From Buttiauxella sp035271705 (GTDB taxonomy: Bacteria > Pseudomonadota > Gammaproteobacteria > Enterobacterales > Enterobacteriaceae): a stretch of DNA of 64,000 nt. Position 1 is the stretch's first letter; each line of letters opens with the position of its first letter. This document shows positions 16,495 through 25,440 of the stretch, one piece after another. Under the pieces are notes generated by a model that was given only the letters and a program-made list of their open reading frames with translations, was not told where the DNA came from and did not search any database. The stretch covers positions 1 to 64,000 of the forward strand of contig NZ_DATERI010000217.1 in assembly GCF_035271705.1 (NCBI RefSeq), written 5' to 3'. A program made the position numbers and the translations under genes.

Positions 16495-18525
16495 ATGCAA
16501 CAGTTAACAAGTTATCTGTCAGGTTTTTGGGTGATGGGACACGGCAAAGAACGCACGATAAATCATGCAATTAGCGGCGAAGCACTGTATCAGGTGACGA
16601 GTGAAGGGTTGGATATGGCGCACGCCCGCCGTTACGCCATCGACAACGGTGGTACTGCATTACGCGAGATGACCTTTGTGCAACGCGCCGCCATGATCAA
16701 AGCGGTAGCGAAACATCTGTTGGCCAATAAAGAATCGTTTTACGCCATTTCATATCAGACAGGTGCAACGCGAGCAGATAGCTGGGTGGATATTGAAGGG
16801 GGTATCGGCACCCTGTTCGCTTATGCGGGCATGGGGAACCGCGAATTGCCGGATGACGTGTTGTGGCCAGAAGACGAAATGATCCCGCTGTCGAAACAAG
16901 GTGGATTTGCCGCCCGCCATGTGCTGACGTCTAAGTCCGGCATGGCGTTACACATCAATGCGTTTAACTTCCCGTGCTGGGGAATGCTGGAAAAACTGGC
17001 TCCGACGTGGCTTGCCGGTATGCCTGCCATGATCAAACCTGGTACCGCGAGCGCCCAGTTAACGCACGCAATGGTGAAATCGATTGTTGATTCAGGGCTG
17101 GTGCCGGATGGTGCCATCAGCCTGATTTGCGGCGGCGTGGCTAACCTGTTTGATTTGCTCGACGAGCAGGATGTGGTGACATTTACCGGTTCTGCCAGTA
17201 CCGGTCAAAAGTTACGTTGTCACTCTAATATTATTGCCCGTTCAATACCCTTCACCATGGAAGCCGATTCCTTGAACTGTTGTGTACTGGGGGAAGATAT
17301 CACCCCAGAACAGCCTGAATTTGCACTGTTTATCCGTGAAGTGGTGCGCGAAATGACGGCAAAAGCTGGGCAAAAATGTACCGCTATTCGCCGCATCATG
17401 GTTCCACAGGCGCAACTGGAAAGCGTCACACAAGCATTGCAGGCAAAACTTACCAAAATCCAGCCCGGCGACCCCGCTCAGGAAGGCGTGAAGATGGGCG
17501 CTTTGGTCAGCATTGAACAGCGTGATGATGTCCAAAGCAAAGTGCAGCAGTTGATTAACGCTGGTTGCAAAGTGGTGGTTGGCGGCCAGGCCGATACCAC
17601 TCGCGCTGGGGCATTTTTCCCACCGACGCTGTTGCTGTGCCAACAACCGGATGAAACCCCTGCGGTTCACGAACTGGAAGCTTTCGGCCCCGTTGCCACC
17701 GTAATGCCTTATCAAAATGCGGAACACGCAATGGCGCTGGCGCGTGCCGGCCAGGGGAGCCTTGCGGGGACGCTGGTGACAGCTAATGGCGATATTGCGC
17801 GCCAGTTTATTTTGGGTGCTGCGCGGGCGCATGGACGTATTCAGGTGCTGAATCAAGAATCATCGGTGGAATCTACCGGCCACGGTTCGCCATTACCAAT
17901 GCTGGTACACGGCGGCCCAGGGCGTGCTGGGGGTGGCGAAGAACTCGGTGGCTTGCGTGCGGTGAAACATTACATGCAACGTACGGCGATTCAGGGTAGC
18001 CCATCAATGCTTGCGGCGGTGAGTAAACAGTGGAGCTACGGGGCGGCTGTGAAAGAGGATGCCGTTCACCCTTTCCGTAAGCACTTCGAGGAGTTACAGA
18101 TTGGCGAAAGTCTGCTGACGGCACGGCGCACCATTACCGAAGCCGATATTGTGAATTTTGCCAACCTCAGTGGCGACCATTTCTATGCCCACGTCGATAA
18201 AATCGGGGCGGCAGAATCGTTCTTTGGTGAGCGCGTGGCACACGGCTACTTTGTGGTTTCTGCCGCAGCGGGGCTGTTTGTTGACCCAGGTGTGGGGCCT
18301 GTTATCGCCAACTACGGCATGGAAAACTTGCGTTTTATCGAACCGGTGAAAATCGGCGATACCCTGCAAGTGCGCCTGACCTGTAAACGCAAAACGGCCA
18401 AGCCACAGAAAACCGCAGAAGATAAGCCAGTCGGCGTCGTGGAATGGGCGGTAGAAGTCCTAAATCAGGACAACCAGTCTGTGGCGTTATATTCCATTTT
18501 GACGCTGGTTGCGCGCAGGAATTAA
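16495..18525 (+). CDS. paaZ: PaaZ oxepin-CoA hydrolase / semialdehyde dehydrogenase
   Basis: 676 residues, a bifunctional fusion. The N-terminal aldehyde dehydrogenase domain (about 1-510) contains VTFTGSASTGQ, MEADSLNC and GQKCTAIRR with the catalytic cysteine. The C-terminal MaoC-type hotdog hydratase (about 540-676) contains the signature NLSGDHFYAHVD. It opens the oxepin ring of 2-oxepin-2(3H)-ylidene-acetyl-CoA and oxidises the aldehyde. The ATG at 16495 has TGGAGTG upstream; a GTG at 16483 would overlap the ribosome site. A REP unit separates it from tynA. Confidence 0.95.
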   Translation: MQQLTSYLSGFWVMGHGKERTINHAISGEALYQVTSEGLDMAHARRYAIDNGGTALREMTFVQRAAMIKAVAKHLLANKESFYAISYQTGATRADSWVDIEGGIGTLFAYAGMGNRELPDDVLWPEDEMIPLSKQGGFAARHVLTSKSGMALHINAFNFPCWGMLEKLAPTWLAGMPAMIKPGTASAQLTHAMVKSIVDSGLVPDGAISLICGGVANLFDLLDEQDVVTFTGSASTGQKLRCHSNIIARSIPFTMEADSLNCCVLGEDITPEQPEFALFIREVVREMTAKAGQKCTAIRRIMVPQAQLESVTQALQAKLTKIQPGDPAQEGVKMGALVSIEQRDDVQSKVQQLINAGCKVVVGGQADTTRAGAFFPPTLLLCQQPDETPAVHELEAFGPVATVMPYQNAEHAMALARAGQGSLAGTLVTANGDIARQFILGAARAHGRIQVLNQESSVESTGHGSPLPMLVHGGPGRAGGGEELGGLRAVKHYMQRTAIQGSPSMLAAVSKQWSYGAAVKEDAVHPFRKHFEELQIGESLLTARRTITEADIVNFANLSGDHFYAHVDKIGAAESFFGERVAHGYFVVSAAAGLFVDPGVGPVIANYGMENLRFIEPVKIGDTLQVRLTCKRKTAKPQKTAEDKPVGVVEWAVEVLNQDNQSVALYSILTLVARRN

Positions 18526-18533
18526 GCATTTTT

Positions 18534-18612
18534 GTCGGATGACGTAACGCTTATCCGACCTAAGAATGGCCGGAGTTTTGTGTAGGGTGGATAAGCATAG
18601 CGTCATCCACCC
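18534..18612. repeat. REP/BIME-type unit between paaZ and tynA
   Basis: An inverted pair GTCGGATGACGTAACGC...TTATCCGACC and GGGTGGATAAGCATAGCGTC of the usual REP design, starting 9 bases after the paaZ stop. Confidence 0.75.
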
Positions 18613-18743
18613 TTAATTTGGCAAGGCCAACAAACAAGTTGGCAAGCAGCACAATATCTCTTGTCGCAGAAGTTGTTATTTTGAATTCATGCCTTTTTGT
18701 CAACACACAACAATAAATTACATCAGCCAAGAGTGAGAATTTC

Positions 18744-21005
18744 ATGAATTTAACAACCGGAAAGAAAGCCCTGGCTTTAGCCATCGCACTCCTGACATCT
18801 TCAGGCGCCCTTGCCCACAGCAACGCCGCTAAGATGGTGCCGATGGAAAAAACTCTGACGGAGTTTGGTGCTGATATTCAGTGGGATGGCTATGCACAGA
18901 TGTACACCATCGTTAAAGATGGTGCGTTTGTGAAAGTAAAACCCAATACCAAATCGGCGATAGTGAATGGCAAAACATTACAGCTACAAGTGCCGATTAT
19001 CTTCAAAAATAAGAAGGCATATATTTCTGAAGGCTTTATTAACGAGGTTTTCCAGTCTGGTCTGGATCAAACTTTCGCAGTTGAGAAAAAGCCGCATCCA
19101 CTTAATTCATTAACCGCAGATGAAATATCAAAAGCGGTGTCGATTGTTCAGGCCGCTCCGGACTTTAAAAGCGGGACGCGTTTTACTGAAATATCCCTGC
19201 ACGAGCCACCGAAAGACCAGGTTTGGCAGTTCGTGATGAGCGGCCAGGCGGTGACAGCACCTCGTCAGGCGGATGTGATTATGCTCGACGGGATTCATAT
19301 CGTTGAAGGTGTGGTGGATTTGGACGCCGGTAAAGTGGTGTCATGGACACCGATTGAAGGCGCACATGGCATGGTCTTGATCGATGATTTCTTCAGCGTA
19401 CAGAGCATTATCAACGGCAGCAAAGAGTACGCTGAAGCGCTGAAAAAACATGGTGTCGACGACCCAACCAAAGTGATTACCACCCCGCTGACGGTGGGCT
19501 TCTTTGATGGTAAAGATGGCCTGGAACATAACCAGCGCCTGCTGAAAGTGGTGAGTTATCTTGATACGGGCGATGGCAACTACTGGGCGCATCCGATTGA
19601 AAACCTTGTCGCCGTGGTTGATCTTGAGCAGAAGAAAATCATCAAGATTGAAGAAGGCCAGGTGATCCCGGTGCCGATGAATCCGCGTCCGTTTGATGGC
19701 CGTGACCGCGTAGCGCCGACGGTTAAGCCGTTAGAAATTGTTGAGCCAGAAGGCAAAAACTACACCATTACTGGCGATACCATTCACTGGCAGAACTGGG
19801 ATTTCCACCTGCGCCTGAACTCCCGCGTCGGGCCGATTCTTTCGACCGTGACTTATAACGACAACGGCAACAAACGCAAAGTGATGTACGAAGGGTCTCT
19901 CGGCGGCATGATTGTCCCTTATGGTGACCCTGATGTTGGCTGGTATTTCAAAGCTTATCTGGATGCGGGTGATTACGGCATGGGTACGCTGACATCCCCT
20001 CTAGCTCGCGGCAAAGATGCGCCAGTGAATGCGGTTTTGCTGGATGAAACTATTGCTGATTACACCGGGAAACCGACCACCATCCCACACGCGGTTGCGG
20101 TATTTGAGCGCTACGCAGGGCCTGAATATAAACATCAGGAAATGGGGCAACCGAATATCAGTACCGAACGTCGGGAATTGGTGGTGCGTTGGGTCAGTAC
20201 CGTGGGTAACTACGATTACATCTTTGACTGGGTATTCCACCAGAACGGCACCATCGGCATTGATGCTGGCGCAACCGGTATTGAAGCGGTGAAAGGCGTG
20301 AAAGCCAAAACCATGCACGATGAAACCGCCAAAGACGACACCCAATACGGCACGCTTATCGACCACAATATTGTTGGCACCACGCACCAACATATCTACA
20401 ACTTCCGCCTGGATATGGATGTAGATGGTGAGAACAACAAACTGGTCGCACTCGACCCGGAAGTGAAACCGAACACCGCTGGCGGCCCGCGCACCAGTAC
20501 TATGCAAATCAACCAGCACGATATTAGTACTGAGCAGGAAGCGGCACAGAAGTTTGACCCAGGTACCATTCGTTTACTGAGTAACACCAGTAAAGAGAAC
20601 AAAATGGGCAATCCGGTTTCGTACCAAATCATTCCGTTTGCAGGCGGCACGCATCCGGTGGCGTCCGGCGCGAAGTTCGCCCCGGATGAGTGGATTTATA
20701 ACCGCCTGAGTTTTATGGATAAACAACTGTGGGTGACACGTTACAACCCTGAAGAACGTTATCCGGAAGGCAAATACCCGAACCGTTCGGCGCACGACAC
20801 CGGTCTTGGCCAGTACAGCAAAGATAATCAGACGCTGGATAACCAGGATGATGTGGTCTGGATGACAACCGGCACCACTCACGTCGCCCGCGCCGAAGAG
20901 TGGCCAATCATGCCAACGGAATGGGTTCACACGCTGCTGAAACCGTGGAACTTCTTTAATGAGACGCCAACGCTGAATCTGGCGGGGAAAAAAGAGCAGA
21001 AATAA
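18744..21005 (+). CDS. tynA: periplasmic copper amine oxidase TynA
   Basis: 753 residues (E. coli 757). Converts 2-phenylethylamine or tyramine to the aldehyde, with ammonia and hydrogen peroxide released in the periplasm. A Sec signal peptide (MNLTTGKK, hydrophobic core, cleavage after ALA near residue 24) precedes an N-terminal domain and the large catalytic domain. The topaquinone precursor tyrosine lies in VGNYDYIFDW. Copper ligands fit the HQH of THQHIYNFR and the distal histidine of GTTHVARAEEW. Upstream there is about 130 bp of AT-rich DNA; FeaR activation is expected from the E. coli counterpart. Confidence 0.96.
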   Translation: MNLTTGKKALALAIALLTSSGALAHSNAAKMVPMEKTLTEFGADIQWDGYAQMYTIVKDGAFVKVKPNTKSAIVNGKTLQLQVPIIFKNKKAYISEGFINEVFQSGLDQTFAVEKKPHPLNSLTADEISKAVSIVQAAPDFKSGTRFTEISLHEPPKDQVWQFVMSGQAVTAPRQADVIMLDGIHIVEGVVDLDAGKVVSWTPIEGAHGMVLIDDFFSVQSIINGSKEYAEALKKHGVDDPTKVITTPLTVGFFDGKDGLEHNQRLLKVVSYLDTGDGNYWAHPIENLVAVVDLEQKKIIKIEEGQVIPVPMNPRPFDGRDRVAPTVKPLEIVEPEGKNYTITGDTIHWQNWDFHLRLNSRVGPILSTVTYNDNGNKRKVMYEGSLGGMIVPYGDPDVGWYFKAYLDAGDYGMGTLTSPLARGKDAPVNAVLLDETIADYTGKPTTIPHAVAVFERYAGPEYKHQEMGQPNISTERRELVVRWVSTVGNYDYIFDWVFHQNGTIGIDAGATGIEAVKGVKAKTMHDETAKDDTQYGTLIDHNIVGTTHQHIYNFRLDMDVDGENNKLVALDPEVKPNTAGGPRTSTMQINQHDISTEQEAAQKFDPGTIRLLSNTSKENKMGNPVSYQIIPFAGGTHPVASGAKFAPDEWIYNRLSFMDKQLWVTRYNPEERYPEGKYPNRSAHDTGLGQYSKDNQTLDNQDDVVWMTTGTTHVARAEEWPIMPTEWVHTLLKPWNFFNETPTLNLAGKKEQK

Positions 21006-21006
21006 C

Positions 21007-21102
21007 AGCCGGATGACGCAGCACTTATCCGCCCTACGATAACCGAGTTAACGGGTTTTGCAGGGCGAATAAGCGCAAACGTCATCCGCCCTTATTCCTC
21101 GG
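21007..21102. repeat. REP/BIME unit after tynA, sharing an exact 41-bp block with 22054-22094
   Basis: It starts 2 bases after the tynA stop, with GGATGACGCAGCACTTATCC and the inverse GGGCGAATAAGCGC...GTCATCC. The block 21062-21102 is identical over 41 bp to 22054-22094, where the same sequence runs into the 3' end of a cupin gene. The shared block therefore extends past a normal REP boundary. Confidence 0.75.
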
Positions 21103-21134
21103 TGTTACACGTGTGTATTTGAAATATTACTCAC

Positions 21135-21608
21135 TCAGTTATCGCAGTGGCCTTGTTTGGCCATGCGGACTTCTGGTTTAGAGACAACGCGTGTGCCTTC
21201 GGTTTCAGTTGATTCACTTACACCCGCACCACCAACGAATGCGCCCATTTTAATATATTGCCTGATAAAGTAATTTTTCCCGGCTTTCATGAACAAAGAC
21301 AGATCATTTGCTGAAAATTCAGACTCAGTTGAAACCTTGTGAGTCTGATCGCCGGTTACTTGCATATAGAAAAAGGTTCTATCCGCAGTTTCACCAATAC
21401 ATTTTCCATCAACATAGAGATCTTTCTTGAGTGCTTTACCCACGAAACTGTCGCGATAAATATATAATCCAGCTTTATTCTGCTCCGGTGCAGGGAATGC
21501 TTTCGCGGCGATGGACTCTGGCTCTGGAGCCAATGGGACGCTGGCACAGCCACTGAGCAGTAAAGCGGTCAAAACAACGGCAGACAGAAATAAATTTTTG
21601 GTTTTCAT
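21135..21608 (-). CDS. DUF2846-type lipoprotein
   Basis: 157 residues. A lipoprotein signal with lipobox LLSGC (Cys21) is followed by a mature domain of the DUF2846 type. Its core pattern AGLYIYRDSFVGKALKKDLY is followed by 'VDGKCIGETADRTFFY', and a lysine-plus-hydrophobic segment (GKNYFIRQYIKMGAF) lies near residue 115. It is predicted to be anchored in an envelope membrane. Function is unknown. It stands alone between two REP-bearing intergenic regions, with an AT-rich upstream of more than 230 bp. Confidence 0.8.
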   Translation of the reverse strand: MKTKNLFLSAVVLTALLLSGCASVPLAPEPESIAAKAFPAPEQNKAGLYIYRDSFVGKALKKDLYVDGKCIGETADRTFFYMQVTGDQTHKVSTESEFSANDLSLFMKAGKNYFIRQYIKMGAFVGGAGVSESTETEGTRVVSKPEVRMAKQGHCDN

Positions 21609-21841
21609 CCAAACAAATCCTTGTAGTTAAGTAATTTAATAGTTAAGCAATGTAATAGTCGATTAATGCAATTTCTAATTTTAAATAAAAAAATACGCGC
21701 AAGAATCTATTAGGATTCTTGTTAACATGCGCCCGTTCAGGACGTAGCAATGTCACCATCGACGAATGAAAAGTCAAGTAATCAATAGGATAAGTACTAA
21801 AATTGATAGGTAAATTATATTTATTGAATACTTATCTCAAA

Positions 21842-22013
21842 TTACCCATCAATTAATTCAGTTTTATAGATATAGCGATTTTCATCCAGATAAACGCCAT
21901 AAAATATCGACGTTCCGCAGGCCATCTATATCCGCAAGATCTGTAATCTCTTTTCCGGAATGCACGTTTGCGATGAATAACTCTGCATTCTGTGCCAGCA
22001 CGCAGCAGAGACT
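21842..22013 (-). pseudogene. decayed 3' gene remnant with a one-base frameshift
   Basis: On the minus strand one frame reads from a stop near 22014 as a plausible protein ending GKEITDLADIDGLRNVDI. It then breaks at a run of four T's. In the next frame the text continues sensibly as FYGVYLDENRYIYKTELIDG and a stop. Adding one T to the run joins both halves. There is no start codon and the 5' end is lost where a REP unit begins. I do not recognise the family. This fills part of the 475-bp gap between the DUF2846 lipoprotein and the cupin gene; the rest (21609-21841) is AT-rich with nothing recognised. Confidence 0.4.
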
Positions 22014-22017
22014 TCAC

Positions 22018-22094
22018 GACTATTCGACCTACAAATGCAGAAGTTTGTTTTGTAGGGCGAATAAGCGCAAACGTCATCCGCCCTTATTCCTCGG
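22018..22094. repeat. REP/BIME unit overlapping the cupin 3' end
   Basis: An inverted pair TATTCGACCTACAAATGC and TTTTGTAGGGCGAATAAGCG, followed by CAAACGTCATCCGCCC. Bases 22054-22094 are an exact copy of 21062-21102. The last bases lie inside the downstream cupin ORF and encode its C-terminal Ser-Glu-Glu and stop. Confidence 0.75.
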
Positions 22095-22419
22095 ATAAAT
22101 AGTGCACCGCAAGCCAAACTGTTGGGGTATTCGCATCCGTCCACTCCACACGGTGACGGCAGTTGGCAGGAATATTGACAAAATCACCAGGATAAAGAGT
22201 CCGTATCTGCGCTTCTTGTTCAAAGCGTAAACCCGCAGAACCTTGCAAAACTATCACCCATTCGCACTCGGCCTGGCAGTACCAGGTTTCTGGAGGCGTG
22301 GATTGTCCCGTAGAAATGATTCTTTCAATTTTTACGCCGGGTGCGTTTAGCAATGCTTCGAATGTTTCCGCCTCCTGATGCACTGCTGCATCGGGAAAAT
22401 GTTTAAACAGATTATCCAC
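22084..22419 (-). CDS. small cupin-domain protein
   Basis: 111 residues forming a single cupin barrel. The first motif region reads EWVIVLQGSAGLRFE with YPGDFVNIPANCRHRVEW as the second half, including PGD and the HRV position used for metal binding. Such proteins are often dioxygenase-like or sugar-binding, but nothing here fixes a substrate. It has its own upstream region and shares the 230-bp gap with divergent tyrP. The last three codons lie in a block shared with a REP-associated repeat, so the C-terminus may have been altered. Confidence 0.75.
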   Translation of the reverse strand: MDNLFKHFPDAAVHQEAETFEALLNAPGVKIERIISTGQSTPPETWYCQAECEWVIVLQGSAGLRFEQEAQIRTLYPGDFVNIPANCRHRVEWTDANTPTVWLAVHYLSEE

Positions 22420-22543
22420 TCTTTCCGTCCCCTCTTTGTGCCCATCACAGCATTAAGCGTAGCGAAAATACATCATTTCCCAGACACCCAATTTCCAGGA
22501 TTAGCTCGTTTGCTTGCGGGCACTTTAACCCGCCACCTTAAAT

Positions 22544-22584
22544 CGTAAAGCTAACATTACACCACTTGTAACCCACATTTGACG
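22544..22584 (+). promoter_or_regulatory. candidate tandem TyrR boxes upstream of tyrP
   Basis: CGTAAA-GCTAAC-ATTACA (22544-22561) matches TGTAAA-N6-TTTACA at 10 of 12 positions. A weaker box, TGTAAC-CCACAT-TTGACG, lies at 22567-22584, overlapping a possible -35 (TTGACG) with TTAATC 16 bases downstream. A pair of adjacent strong and weak TyrR boxes is the known layout of E. coli tyrP, where TyrR represses with tyrosine and activates with phenylalanine. Confidence 0.5.
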
Positions 22585-22652
22585 GACTCCCTGCAATCCC
22601 TTAATCTGCGCGGCACAATGTCGTTATAACAAGCGTAAATTTAGAGGGAAGC

Positions 22653-23864
22653 GTGAAGAATCGCACTCTTGGCAGTATCTTTATCGTCGCAGGGACCACA
22701 ATTGGCGCAGGAATGCTGGCAATGCCACTGGCTTCAGCCGGCGTGGGTTTTGGCGTAACGTTGCTTTTGTTGGTCAGTCTTTGGGGGCTGATGTGCTACA
22801 CCGCGCTGTTATTGGTGGAGGTTTATCAACACGTTTCTGCTGATACCGGCCTTGGCACTCTCGCCCGCCGTTATCTTGGCAAACCAGGGCAGTGGATAAC
22901 CGGTTTTAGTATGTTATTCCTGATGTACGCGTTAACTGCGGCGTATATCAGTGGTGCGGGAGAACTGCTGTCAGCCAGCCTCAGTCAATGGTTCGCAACC
23001 CAGATATCTGTCACTACTGGCGTATTGCTGTTCACTATTGTTGCCGGGGGCATTGTTTGTATCGGCACACATATGGTGGATATGTTCAACCGTGTGTTGT
23101 TCAGCGCCAAGATTATTATGTTGGTGGTGATGCTGGCGTTGATGATGCCGCATATCCATCACACTAATCTGCTGACATTGCCGCTGGAAAAAGGCTTAGC
23201 ACTTTCTGCTATCCCAGTGATTTTCACCTCGTTTGGTTTCCATGGCAGCGTGCCCAGTATTGTCAGTTACCTGGACGGGAATCTGCGTAAGTTGCGTTGG
23301 GTGTTTATCATCGGCAGCGCAATCCCGTTAGTTGCCTATATTTTCTGGCAAGTCGCGACGTTGGGGGCGATTGACTCTGGGGTATTCAGTGGGTTATTAG
23401 CCAATCATTCTGGTCTGAATGGTTTGTTGCAGGCGGTTCGTGAAGTGGTGGCCTCACCGCATGTTGAGCTGGCAGTTCACCTGTTTGCCGATCTTGCGTT
23501 GGCGACGTCATTCTTAGGGGTGTCGTTGGGGTTGTTTGATTACCTGAGCGATTTATTCAACCGCAGCCGCAAAGCGTCAGGCCGGATGCAAACAGGACTG
23601 ATGACCTTTGTGCCTCCGCTGGTCTTCGCCCTGTTCTATCCGCAAGGTTTTGTGATGGCGTTAGGTTATGCCGGTGTGGCGCTGGCGATTTTGGCGCTGA
23701 TCATCCCTTCACTTTTAGTGTGGAAAAGCCGTGAGCAGCAAACCGAGTCGGTTTACCGCGTCGCTGGCGGCAAACCGCTGTTGATTTTAGTCTTTGCCTG
23801 CGGCATCGCCGTGATTGTTATCCAGGCGCTGATTGCCACAGGCGCACTGCCTGAAGTCGGTTAA
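22653..23864 (+). CDS. tyrP: tyrosine-specific permease TyrP
   Basis: 403 residues, the same length as E. coli TyrP, with a near-identical N-terminus (MKNRTLGS). Inner-membrane aromatic amino acid:proton symporter of the HAAAP family with eleven hydrophobic segments. GTTIGAGMLAMPLASAG in TM1 and FTSFGFHGSVPSIVSY in TM6 are family signatures. It starts with GTG, preceded by AGAGGGA. Its stop overlaps that of the convergent downstream gene by 3-4 bases. Confidence 0.95.
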   Translation: MKNRTLGSIFIVAGTTIGAGMLAMPLASAGVGFGVTLLLLVSLWGLMCYTALLLVEVYQHVSADTGLGTLARRYLGKPGQWITGFSMLFLMYALTAAYISGAGELLSASLSQWFATQISVTTGVLLFTIVAGGIVCIGTHMVDMFNRVLFSAKIIMLVVMLALMMPHIHHTNLLTLPLEKGLALSAIPVIFTSFGFHGSVPSIVSYLDGNLRKLRWVFIIGSAIPLVAYIFWQVATLGAIDSGVFSGLLANHSGLNGLLQAVREVVASPHVELAVHLFADLALATSFLGVSLGLFDYLSDLFNRSRKASGRMQTGLMTFVPPLVFALFYPQGFVMALGYAGVALAILALIIPSLLVWKSREQQTESVYRVAGGKPLLILVFACGIAVIVIQALIATGALPEVG

Positions 23865-24757
23865 TCCACCAGCCCGGTATTCACCCGTTTGCCTATCTCT
23901 TTAAGCTGCGAGTATTTCTCCAGCAGAGATGGGCCGTCATCAAGACTCATGGCAAACATCCACATGTACGTCATGACCGAGTAAATATGCCCGGCGTTCC
24001 CAACCCCTTTCATGGTCATAAGCCAAATGGTCATAGCGAACAGGAACGCTGCGGCAATACCAATGGCCAGATAACCGTACGCTTCACGGTCAGACAACCG
24101 AATACGCACCAGCGCCAAAAAGTTGTAATGCTTGTTGAGCGTGTTTTCACAGGCTGTGCCGACAAAACCCACCTCTTTTTCCAGCCGGTCGTTCAGTTTC
24201 TCGTACAGCAATTCATTCTTGCGTGTATAGCTGGGCAGGAATAGTGCGAAGAAAACCATCACCGCCAGGCAAGCCACGCCCGCCCAGAACTCAATGGTTA
24301 ACAGCATCACAACTGCGCCGATGATCGACGCCAGCGAAGTCATCAGCAGCGGCAGATGTGTTTCGAAGAAATTGACAAATTCACGTGACAACGTCACACG
24401 TGCAGCGATCGTCGAATGGCTATGATCGTTTTTACGCTGTTCCAGGATAACCGGCACCGCAAGGCCTGCGTAAATTCTGGCGAAGGTGCGTGTGTCCATG
24501 CTGCGGCGTGCAGCACCTATCGCCCACATAATGAAAACCACCAGCGCATACAACAACGCATGCAGGGATTGCCCGTTGATGATGGCATTAATGGCAAAGC
24601 CCGCCATTAACGGATACAGCAAGTAAACGACGTTCTCGGCGACCACCAGTAGCAGAGTAACAACCAGCTTTTTACTGTGGAGTTTTGCGAGTTTTTTTAA
24701 AGTATTCAATGCACCGTTCGATGGTTTAAGCTGAGCGGTTTGCTGACAAGTAGACAT
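23861..24757 (-). CDS. ABC-type six-TM domain protein without ATPase domain
   Basis: 298 residues with about six hydrophobic segments (near residues 32-52, 65-80, 135-155, 158-175, 235-255, 265-282), the layout of an ABC exporter transmembrane domain. No Walker A, signature or Walker B motif is present and no ATPase gene is adjacent. Such stand-alone ABC membrane domains are annotated in enterics, but their role is not known to me. It is transcribed divergently from a TetR regulator across two palindromic operators, so it is the likely target of that regulator. Confidence 0.75.
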   Translation of the reverse strand: MSTCQQTAQLKPSNGALNTLKKLAKLHSKKLVVTLLLVVAENVVYLLYPLMAGFAINAIINGQSLHALLYALVVFIMWAIGAARRSMDTRTFARIYAGLAVPVILEQRKNDHSHSTIAARVTLSREFVNFFETHLPLLMTSLASIIGAVVMLLTIEFWAGVACLAVMVFFALFLPSYTRKNELLYEKLNDRLEKEVGFVGTACENTLNKHYNFLALVRIRLSDREAYGYLAIGIAAAFLFAMTIWLMTMKGVGNAGHIYSVMTYMWMFAMSLDDGPSLLEKYSQLKEIGKRVNTGLVD

Positions 24758-24783
24758 GACTTTATATTCTTAGATTGTTATTC

Positions 24784-24833
24784 TTGAGCGGTTGCTCAAG
24801 AATGAAAAGATTCTATTTGAGCACTTGCTCAAA
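24784..24833. promoter_or_regulatory. double palindromic operator for the adjacent TetR regulator
   Basis: Two inverted repeats with the same half-site: TTGAGCGGTTGCTCAA (24784-24799) and TTTGAGCACTTGCTCAAA (24816-24833). The centres are 33 bp apart, roughly three helical turns. They lie in the 94-bp gap between the divergent TetR and ABC-membrane genes, which strongly suggests local autoregulation. Confidence 0.8.
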
Positions 24834-24851
24834 GTCAACGAAGGTACCGGG

Positions 24852-25430
24852 ATGAAAGAAAAAACGTCTGTTCTAAAAGAGAATATTCTTGATGCCGCGA
24901 TCAGGCTGTTCACGGATAAAGGGGTAGAAAAAGTGACGACCCGCGAACTCACCGAACAAGTGGGTATCGCCCGTAGCCATATTTATCACTATTTCCCCGA
25001 CTGGCAGACGCTGTGCATCGCAGCGTTTGAACGCTTTATGGTTGCGGAGCTGGAAGCCTTTAGCCAAAAGACGCGCGCCGTGGGGCCAGAACAAGGCTTG
25101 AATATTTTCATCGAAGATTATTTGCCTGACCGCGCCGATGCCGTTTGGGAGTTGTACGGTTCGTTGTGGCGGCTGGCGGTACATAACAAGGTGTATGCCG
25201 ATCTTGCCCTGACGCTGACCGAAAAGTGGGATGCATTGCTGGCAAGCATTATTGAAACCGGCATTGAGAGCGGCGTGTTTCGCCAGACCGATGTCGGGCG
25301 GGTGACCCGCCAGCTTAGCGCGTTGCTAAACGGGTATTCGGATCAGCTGATTATCGACAATGCGCCGCTGGCACGCGAGCAGGCGCTGGACGATATTCAT
25401 GGGTTTATAAGCCAAGTCCTTTTGGCTTAA
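24852..25430 (+). CDS. TetR-family regulator
   Basis: 192 residues from the ATG at 24852. The N-terminal helix-turn-helix reads ILDAAIRLFTDKG ... VTTRELTEQVGIARSHIYHYF, a standard TetR DNA-binding domain with the usual aromatic end. The rest is a helical ligand-binding domain of unknown specificity. An ATG at 24792 would also be in frame but would place the start inside the double operator, and the later ATG has an AAGG ribosome site, so I prefer 24852. Its probable target is the divergent ABC-membrane gene. It converges with the binding-protein gene across 10 bp. Confidence 0.85.
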   Translation: MKEKTSVLKENILDAAIRLFTDKGVEKVTTRELTEQVGIARSHIYHYFPDWQTLCIAAFERFMVAELEAFSQKTRAVGPEQGLNIFIEDYLPDRADAVWELYGSLWRLAVHNKVYADLALTLTEKWDALLASIIETGIESGVFRQTDVGRVTRQLSALLNGYSDQLIIDNAPLAREQALDDIHGFISQVLLA

Positions 25431-25440
25431 CCGGAAATCG

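Noticed and set aside
20001..20519. 172-codon minus-strand ORF inside tynA
   Set aside because: Shadow of the amine oxidase frame, which carries clear catalytic motifs.
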